A stretch of DNA of 20,463 nucleotides from an uncultured Saprospiraceae bacterium (GTDB taxonomy: Bacteria; Bacteroidota; Bacteroidia; Chitinophagales; Saprospiraceae). Of the stretch, positions 15,829 through 20,463 are shown piece after piece. Below the pieces are notes generated by a model. That model saw only the letters and a program-made list of their open reading frames with translations, did no database searches and was not told the DNA's origin. Position 1 is the first letter of the stretch; each line of letters starts with the position of its first letter. The position numbers and the translations under genes are program-made. The stretch is from NCBI GenBank assembly GCA_937967535.1, contig CALCMV010000268.1:1-20463 (forward strand). Reading direction: 5' to 3'.

Positions 15829-17040
15829 AATCAATTCATCAAAATGGAAAAATTAAAGTTGCGTTCTAATCAAAAGATTGAGCGCGTTTCGACAACATTC
15901 AAACGAGATGACTTTCAAAAATTAGATTGGAATGTGCGTTTGATGGGATTAAAAGGTGCGCGGGGTATCGGTAAAACGACCTTATTTTTGCAGCACCTCA
16001 AAATGGTACATCAATTCAGTGAGCAGGCAATTTATTTATCCTTGGATGATGTGTATTTTACCGAGAATAAACTTGTGGATGTAGTGGAGGAGTTTTACCG
16101 TACAGGCGGGCTTTATTTGTATTTGGATGAAGTGCATAAATATCCTAATTGGGCTATTGAGGTCAAAAATATCTACGATACCTATCCCGATATGCAGGTA
16201 TTTTTTACGGGTTCATCCATATTGAATATTCAAAAAAGTAAAGCAGACTTGAGCCGTCGGGCAATTATTTTTTCGATGCAAGGCTTGTCGTTTCGGCAGT
16301 TTTTAGCCCTGAAATACCAAATCAATATTCCTGTCTATTCATTAAGTGACATTTTGGAAAATGCTAATTCAATTATACAATCAATAGGTACGGATTTCAA
16401 ACCTTATGTTTATTTCCGAGAGTATTTGCAGCAAGGTTACTACCCGCTTTTTACAGAGGGCGAAGATTGGTATGCAGACCGCGTAGAGGCAATGATACGC
16501 GTAGTGATAGAATCCGATTTTTTGCAATTACACAATATTGATGTTAAAAATATTCGTAAAATTTATCAATTATTGCTTGCGGTTGCGACTTCCCCTCCAT
16601 TCAAACCCAATATTCAAAAACTAAGTGAACGCACTGCGATATATCGGGCTACGCTTTTGCAATATATTTATCATTTGCAAAGTGCAGATGTATTGACACT
16701 TTTACAGAATCCGAGAAAAGGAATTACACAACTACAAAAACCGGATAAGATATATTTGGAAAATACCAATCTACTTTACTCTATTGCGCCTAAAACGCTT
16801 GATATTGGGACTGTACGTGAAACATTTGTCATCAATCAATTGAAAGCCGTACATCAAGTGAATTATGCTGAAAAGGGTGGCGATGTGCTTGTAGATAATC
16901 ATTATGTTTTTGAAATTGGCGGAAAATCGAAGCAAGGTAAGCAAATTGTACAAATGGATAATGCTTACACCATCGCCGATAATTGGGATTTTAAAACGGC
17001 TAATAAAATTCCGATTTGGCTATTTGGATTGCTGTATTAG
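15823..17040 (+). CDS. AAA ATPase with nuclease-like C-terminal domain (AAA_14/DUF4143-like)
   Basis: This 405-residue ATP-binding protein of unknown function is on the plus strand, divergent from ksgA. Walker A is G45-A-R-G-I-G-K51-T52, Walker B is LYLYLDE with D102-E103, and a sensor-1-like FFTGSS lies at 127-132. The pattern (Walker B closely followed by VHKYPNW, then FTGSS and a FRQFLALKYQ segment) fits the AAA_14/DUF4143 ATPases common in Bacteroidota. The C-terminal 60 residues contain GGDVLVDNHYVFEIGGKSKQG, with D358, E364 and K368 spaced like a PD-(D/E)xK fold, as in related proteins. Nuclease activity is not demonstrated by this. The frame can be opened by a TTG at 15790, but ATGs at 15823, 15826 and 15844 are better starts. 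Its neighbours give no functional clue. Confidence 0.82.
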   Translation: MMNQFIKMEKLKLRSNQKIERVSTTFKRDDFQKLDWNVRLMGLKGARGIGKTTLFLQHLKMVHQFSEQAIYLSLDDVYFTENKLVDVVEEFYRTGGLYLYLDEVHKYPNWAIEVKNIYDTYPDMQVFFTGSSILNIQKSKADLSRRAIIFSMQGLSFRQFLALKYQINIPVYSLSDILENANSIIQSIGTDFKPYVYFREYLQQGYYPLFTEGEDWYADRVEAMIRVVIESDFLQLHNIDVKNIRKIYQLLLAVATSPPFKPNIQKLSERTAIYRATLLQYIYHLQSADVLTLLQNPRKGITQLQKPDKIYLENTNLLYSIAPKTLDIGTVRETFVINQLKAVHQVNYAEKGGDVLVDNHYVFEIGGKSKQGKQIVQMDNAYTIADNWDFKTANKIPIWLFGLLY

Positions 17041-17244
17041 TGTCATTTCTTTATTAAAAAAACAATAAAAACGGTATGATTTTTGATAAAGTCGCGTTTT
17101 TTTCATAAATTGTGGTGACAGTAGCCGTTAAAAAGCGTCTATTGAAACGATTCACAAACAGATTAAAAATGCCCAGGTAACACAGACATTCCTGTCTGTG
17201 CTGCATGGACAAACAGACAAAAATGTCTGTGTTACGAGTTAAAG
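17041..17244 (+). repeat. REP-like CAGACA/TGTCTG dyad upstream of rpoN
   Basis: The core element spans 17177-17235. Outer arms GTAACACAGACATT (17177-17190) and AATGTCTGTGTTAC (17222-17235) are perfect 14-bp inverted repeats. Each arm also starts its own small hairpin: CACAGACA with TGTCTGTG (17181-17200) and ACAGACA with TGTCTGT (17213-17230). The element ends 9 bases before the rpoN ATG. The rest of the 204-bp spacer (17041-17176) is AT-rich and holds no clear ORF or terminator. Confidence 0.8.
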
Positions 17245-18768
17245 ATGAGTGGAAAAATTCAGCAACATTTAGGGCAGCGGATGCAGCAAAAGCTGTCACC
17301 ACAACAGATTCAATTGATGAAACTGTTGCAAGTTCCAACGGCGGCTTTGGAGCAGCGTATCAAGGAAGAGTTGGAAGCCAATCCTGCACTCGACGAAGGG
17401 CAGGAAAACGAGGAAGAACTCGGATTCGGCGACAGCAAAGAAAAAGAGGAAGACGCTGAAAATGAGGAAGATGCAGAACAAGAAGATACCCGCGAAGAGG
17501 AAATAGAACTCAGCGAATATCTTGAAGAATATCTCGAAGATGATACGGCAAGCTATAAACTGAGTGCCAATAATTATTCGGCAGATGAGGAGGATAAGTC
17601 TATTCCCATTCCGGTAGAAAATACTTTCCATGAGCATCTTGAACGTCAGTTGGGCTTGGTCAAATTAAATGAAAATGAAGAGCAGATTGCCAAGCAAATT
17701 ATCGGAAGTATTGATGATGACGGCTACCTGCGTCGTGAACCGATTGCAATCGTGGACGACTTGGCTTTTTCTCAAAATATTATGACGGCTGAAGATGAGG
17801 TCTTACGTCTGCTCAAAGTGGTGCAAAACCTCGAACCGGCGGGCATAGGAGCGCGTGATTTGCAAGAGAGTTTATTGTTGCAATTGCAAAGAAAACACAT
17901 GGAAATAGATGCAGATACCGACCACGAAATCATCCACAAAGCGATTAATTTAATTGAAAATCACTTTGAAGAATTTTCAAAAAAACACTATGAAAAACTC
18001 AAAAAACAACTCAGTGTCAAGGGAGAAGATTTGAAGGTCATCATTGATGAGATTTTGAAACTCAACCCTAAGCCCGGAAGTGGCTACTCGACAGGTGCCA
18101 ATCGCATCCAACAATATATCGTTCCCGATTTTATCATTCAAAATAAAGACGGCGAGCTAGACCTCACCCTCAATTCGCGCAATGCCCCCGAACTCCGCGT
18201 CAGTGAGCATTATAAGGAAATGCTCAAATCTTATGGCGGTAGCGGCAAGCGCAAACGCGAGAAAAAAGAACGCGAAGCGGTGATGTTTATCAAACAAAAA
18301 ATAGATGCTGCCAAGTGGTTTATTGATGCCATCCGCCAACGCCAACAAACGATGTACAAAACCATGTACTCCATCCTCCAATACCAATACGATTTTTTCC
18401 TGACAGGCGACCAAAAAAGCCTTAGACCGATGATTCTCAAAGATATAGCAGAGATTACAGGTTTGGATATTTCGACGGTTTCGCGGGTAGCCAACAGCAA
18501 GTATGTACAAACGGAATTTGGCACAAAACGCCTCAAAGATTTCTTTTCAGAATCGCTGCAAACAGATAGCGGGGAGGAAGTTTCGACACTCGAAGTCAAG
18601 AAAATCCTGATGGAACTTATCGAAGGCGAGAATAAGAAAAAGCCGCTTTCGGATGAAAAATTGAAAGATGCACTACAAAAAGCAGGATACAATATTGCCC
18701 GCCGGACGGTTGCTAAGTATCGGGAGCAATTGAGTATTCCGGTAGCACGGTTACGCAAGCAACTTTAA
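17245..18768 (+). CDS. rpoN: RNA polymerase sigma-54 factor
   Basis: This 507-residue sigma-54 has all regions in order. Region I is the glutamine-rich activator-interaction segment (QRMQQKLSPQQIQLMKLLQ, about 11-29, then EELEANPALDE). An unusually acidic region II linker follows (about 51-100, dominated by E and D). The core-binding domain contains QIIGSIDDDGYL and LEPAGIGARDL. The C-terminal DNA-binding part has an HTH (LKDIAEITGLDISTVSRV) and the RpoN box ARRTVAKYRE (485-494), which reads the -24 element. Sigma-54 holoenzyme transcribes TGGC-N8-TTGC promoters only when remodelled by an AAA+ enhancer-binding protein; none is encoded here. A strong terminator follows the gene, and a REP-like dyad lies immediately upstream. 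Confidence 0.97.
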   Translation: MSGKIQQHLGQRMQQKLSPQQIQLMKLLQVPTAALEQRIKEELEANPALDEGQENEEELGFGDSKEKEEDAENEEDAEQEDTREEEIELSEYLEEYLEDDTASYKLSANNYSADEEDKSIPIPVENTFHEHLERQLGLVKLNENEEQIAKQIIGSIDDDGYLRREPIAIVDDLAFSQNIMTAEDEVLRLLKVVQNLEPAGIGARDLQESLLLQLQRKHMEIDADTDHEIIHKAINLIENHFEEFSKKHYEKLKKQLSVKGEDLKVIIDEILKLNPKPGSGYSTGANRIQQYIVPDFIIQNKDGELDLTLNSRNAPELRVSEHYKEMLKSYGGSGKRKREKKEREAVMFIKQKIDAAKWFIDAIRQRQQTMYKTMYSILQYQYDFFLTGDQKSLRPMILKDIAEITGLDISTVSRVANSKYVQTEFGTKRLKDFFSESLQTDSGEEVSTLEVKKILMELIEGENKKKPLSDEKLKDALQKAGYNIARRTVAKYREQLSIPVARLRKQL

Positions 18769-18783
18769 CGGTGGGCGGATATA

Positions 18784-18827
18784 AACGAAAAAGCCAATTT
18801 TCATAAATGAAAATTGGCTTTTTCGTT
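18784..18827. terminator. Bidirectional terminator between rpoN and metF
   Basis: Perfect 21-bp inverted arms (18784-18804 and 18807-18827) are separated by only two bases. The stem contains AAAAAGCC/GGCTTTTT, giving a GC core with a T5 run on both strands. It lies 15 bases after the rpoN stop and about 95 bases beyond the metF stop, serving both convergent genes. Confidence 0.92.
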
Positions 18828-18897
18828 AGTATTTGTCGTCAAGTCAGTCGTTAAAATATTTCACCCCAAAAAAAACTCGCGTACTACCCCGCGTTAG

Positions 18898-18925
18898 AAC
18901 CGTCTACCATCCACCGTCTACCGTC
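18898..18925. repeat. GACGGTA heptad repeat overlapping the metF stop codon
   Basis: Four 7-bp units in a row read AACCGTC, TACCATC, CACCGTC, TACCGTC on the plus strand, i.e. GACGGTA-type words on the metF strand. The unit next to the gene overlaps the TGA stop codon (18924-18926). No inverted partner arm is visible here. Confidence 0.8.
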
Positions 18926-19871
18926 AAAACACCTCTTTTCCTATTTTCACAAAGGTACTTACATCGCCCATTGTGTAGTAGTGCAGGCATGGTACGCCTC
19001 TGGCTTTCAGTTCTTTAGATTGCTGGATACACCATTCGATACCTACTTGCTTGACGGCTGCTTTGTCTTTTGCTTTCATCACTGCCTCTACCAATTCTTC
19101 GGGAAAATTGACATAAAAAATACTCGGCAGGCGCAAAATTTGGCTCTTGCGGGTCAAGGGTTTTAAGCCCGGAATAATCGGTATATTAATATCGTACTCG
19201 CGGCACAAATCCACAAAATCAAAGTATTTTTGATTGTCAAAAAACATCTGCGTGACGATGTAATCTGCCCCTGCATCTACCTTTTCTTTTAGAAATTGCA
19301 TGTCGAGTTTCATATTGGGTGCTTCGAAGTGTTTTTCGGGATAACCTGCTACGCCGATGCAAATATCCGTTGGCTGTCCTTCGCTTTCGAGGTACTTGCC
19401 TTTATTCATTTTTTCAATCTGCCGCACCATGTCAATCGCAAAATTGTGACCACCGGGTTCGGGGATGAATCTACCCTCCAATTTTCGTGCATCGCCCCTG
19501 AGTGCCAACACATTATTGATGCCCAAAAAACTTAAATCAATTAGTGCGTTTTCCGTTTCTTCTATCGTAAAACCACCACAAATCAAATGCGGTACAGCCT
19601 CCACGCCATAGCGATTCATAATCGCCGCACAGATGCCCACCGTACCGGGACGTTTGCGTATAGAAGTCTTTTCGTAATACCCTCCCGGACGTTGTTTGTA
19701 ATCGTATTCCTCCCGATGATAGGTCACATCAATAAACGGTGGTTTGAATTCCATCAAAGGGTCAAGCGAATCAAAAATTGACTGAATACTCCCGCCTTTT
19801 AATGGTGGTAAAATCTCAAAAGAGATAACCGTTTCATCTTTTTTTTCCGCCAGATAATCCGTTATTTTCAT
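18924..19871 (-). CDS. metF: 5,10-methylenetetrahydrofolate reductase
   Basis: At 315 residues this is full length for bacterial MetF, an FAD-dependent TIM-barrel enzyme. It reduces 5,10-methylene-THF to 5-methyl-THF, the methyl donor for methionine synthesis. The active-site glutamate is E19 in SFEILPP. The flavin/folate-binding LALRGD lies at 122-127, followed by GVAGYPEKH, QMFFDN and IPGLKPL. No methionine synthase or other met gene is in the window. A candidate promoter lies about 80-105 bp upstream, with a GAATTTT repeat island forming the leader. The gene converges with rpoN and shares its terminator. Confidence 0.96.
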   Translation of the reverse strand: MKITDYLAEKKDETVISFEILPPLKGGSIQSIFDSLDPLMEFKPPFIDVTYHREEYDYKQRPGGYYEKTSIRKRPGTVGICAAIMNRYGVEAVPHLICGGFTIEETENALIDLSFLGINNVLALRGDARKLEGRFIPEPGGHNFAIDMVRQIEKMNKGKYLESEGQPTDICIGVAGYPEKHFEAPNMKLDMQFLKEKVDAGADYIVTQMFFDNQKYFDFVDLCREYDINIPIIPGLKPLTRKSQILRLPSIFYVNFPEELVEAVMKAKDKAAVKQVGIEWCIQQSKELKARGVPCLHYYTMGDVSTFVKIGKEVF

Positions 19872-19880
19872 AAATAATTT

Positions 19881-19947
19881 TGAATGAATGAATTTTGAAT
19901 TTTGAATGATTAAAAATTTATCATTTGTAATTCATCATTCATCATTT
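19881..19947. repeat. GAATGAAT/GAATTTT repeat with inverted ATTCATC arm in the metF leader
   Basis: The left arm (19881-19910) is built from GAATGAATGAATTTT and GAATTTTGAATG words. The right arm (19918-19947) is the reverse sense (ATTCATCATTCATCATTT). The arms flank about 7 bases, so the leader RNA of metF would fold back. The island starts 9 bases upstream of the metF ATG and ends just before the candidate -7 element. Confidence 0.8.
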
Positions 19948-19949
19948 GG

Positions 19950-19977
19950 CAAAGATATTTATCTATCTTCACTCAAA
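19950..19977 (-). promoter_or_regulatory. Candidate metF promoter
   Basis: On the minus strand TTTG (19977-19974) and TATCTTTG (19957-19950) match the Bacteroidota -33 and -7 consensus exactly, with a 16-bp spacer, slightly short. Transcription would begin near 19943, within the repeat island. A second exact -7 match (TACCTTTG, 20005-19998) has no good -33 partner. Confidence 0.42.
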
Positions 19978-20049
19978 GGGAACTTTCATATTGTCTGCAA
20001 AGGTAAAGACTCTATCAACAATATAAAAGTAACAGGTAAAATAGGATTA

Positions 20050-20083
20050 TTTTAGAACAGTTCTAAAACGAATTATCAATTCG
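20050..20083. promoter_or_regulatory. Adjacent operator-like palindromes
   Basis: TTTTAGAACAGTTCTAAAA (20050-20068) is a perfect dyad of 9-bp arms around one central base, the form of many homodimeric repressor operators. It is followed immediately by CGAATT-ATC-AATTCG (20069-20083), a second perfect dyad. No gene for a regulator is in the window. They could serve metF (about 75 bp upstream of its candidate promoter) or a gene beyond the right edge. Confidence 0.45.
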
Positions 20084-20140
20084 CATTTTCTTTTCCAATA
20101 ATTCAATTCGATTATTAAAAGGGTCGTAAAACCTAAGTAA

Positions 20141-20172
20141 AGTTTAAGTTTAAGTTTAAGTTTAAGTTTAAG
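20141..20172. repeat. (AGTTTA) hexanucleotide repeat, five copies
   Basis: Five perfect copies of AGTTTA plus AG are followed by AACAAGTTCAAACTC, which contains a short inverted-sense word. The same word family occurs upstream of greA (2297-2331) and upstream of the giant-protein gene (7670-7686), where a similar GAATAAGTTCAAG tail is attached. Confidence 0.85.
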
Positions 20173-20187
20173 AACAAGTTCAAACTC

Positions 20188-20229
20188 TCCCGATAGCTAT
20201 ACGGGACAAATTTAAGCCTCCTTCGGAGG
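20188..20229. repeat. Two small dyads, TCCCG..CGGGA and CCTCC-TTC-GGAGG
   Basis: TCCCGATAGCTATACGGGA (20188-20206) is a near-perfect palindrome with a single extra base. Ten bases on, CCTCC and GGAGG flank TTC (20217-20229). I recall similar CCGATAGCTATCGG and CCTCCTTCGGAGG elements from other Bacteroidota intergenic regions, but cannot verify that here. Confidence 0.55.
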
Positions 20230-20390
20230 GATAAGCAACATTGCAAATTTATCGATAACATGTTGGTTTCAAAAAATTGCTAAGTGCTTAGACTTTGGAT
20301 ATTGGGGAATTAGGAAATTTGGAATGGTTCTTCTGCATATTTTGCGGAAGCGTTATATGTATTGCTTTTTTAACTTTGGGAGTTATGCTC

Positions 20391-20423
20391 ACTCGTCGGA
20401 CATTTTCAAAATGTCAGACGAGT
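20391..20423. repeat. 16-bp inverted repeat (hairpin), possible terminator
   Basis: ACTCGTCGGACATTTT (20391-20406) and AAAATGTCAGACGAGT (20408-20423) pair with one mismatch around a single base. On the plus strand a T6 run follows 6 bases later (20430-20435). It may be a terminator or a dispersed palindromic repeat; no gene upstream on the plus strand in the window needs terminating. Confidence 0.6.
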
Positions 20424-20463
20424 ACATTCGTTTTTTAATTTAAAATAACTTATTTATTTTTAT

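Larger units (their letters stand above)
19978..20463. other. Gene-free right end with repeats and hairpins
   Basis: The 592 bases upstream of metF contain no convincing ORF on either strand. Beyond the metF promoter region they hold operator-like palindromes (20050-20083), an (AGTTTA) repeat (20141-20172), two small hairpins (20188-20206 and 20217-20229) and a long hairpin (20391-20423). The last 60 bases are very AT-rich. Confidence 0.6.

Noticed and set aside
17205..17459. Plus-strand ORF starting upstream of rpoN in another frame
   Set aside because: It begins within the REP-like element and overlaps the start of rpoN out of frame; its Arg/Gly-rich translation is that of a shadow frame.
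20261..20281. Sigma-54 promoter-like TTGG...TTGC upstream of metF
   Set aside because: The GG and GC dinucleotides are 12 bases apart instead of the required 10, and the -24 TGGCAC core is missing.

Overview
The window looks like a chromosomal segment of a member of the Bacteroidota, most likely near the Saprospiraceae/Lewinella group. The taxon is inferred from gene content and was not tested. The clues are a SusC-like TonB-dependent receptor with an N-terminal carboxypeptidase-regulatory-like domain, a PorV/PorQ-family outer-membrane protein beside a giant secreted protein with a gliding/type IX-style C-terminal domain, AT-rich intergenic DNA, TAnnTTTG-type promoter elements, and no Shine-Dalgarno sequences at the starts inspected.

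Layout. From 145 to 15634 every gene is on the minus strand. Read in transcription order they are: ksgA (14861-15634); a Tat-exported sulfite-oxidase-like molybdoenzyme with its membrane-anchored c-type cytochrome 2 bases downstream (13554-14807, 13069-13551); an NAD-dependent 2-hydroxyacid dehydrogenase (11864-12826); a three-gene envelope locus of TonB-dependent receptor, 1297-residue secreted protein and PorV/PorQ-like porin (11459 down to 2595) ending in two strong terminators; then greA, an FAD monooxygenase 4 bases later, and a HIT-family hydrolase. On the plus strand are an orphan AAA ATPase (15823-17040) and rpoN (17245-18768). rpoN converges on metF (minus, 18924-19871) across a near-perfect 21-bp bidirectional terminator hairpin. 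The last 592 bases carry no credible gene but many dyad-symmetric elements.

What stands out is the intergenic DNA. Nearly every gene boundary carries an island of short tandem repeats (6-8 bp words), and each island mostly has its own word: GATTTTT, AATGAGTG, TTTAAG, GAGTTAC, GGGTTGAT, GAATTTT, GACGGTA. Most islands have two arms with the word in opposite orientation, so the transcript could fold back on itself. The arms sit directly on start or stop codons and in several genes encode the last residues. They resemble the short tandemly repeated repetitive (STRR) sequences known from filamentous cyanobacteria, but the paired-inverted layout repeated at boundary after boundary deserves a dedicated look. 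A separate REP-like dyad ends 9 bases upstream of the rpoN start.

Functionally the window mixes housekeeping genes (ksgA, greA, rpoN, metF), a periplasmic sulfur/electron-transfer pair and a cell-surface export/uptake locus. No mobile element, CRISPR array, tRNA or rRNA was recognised.
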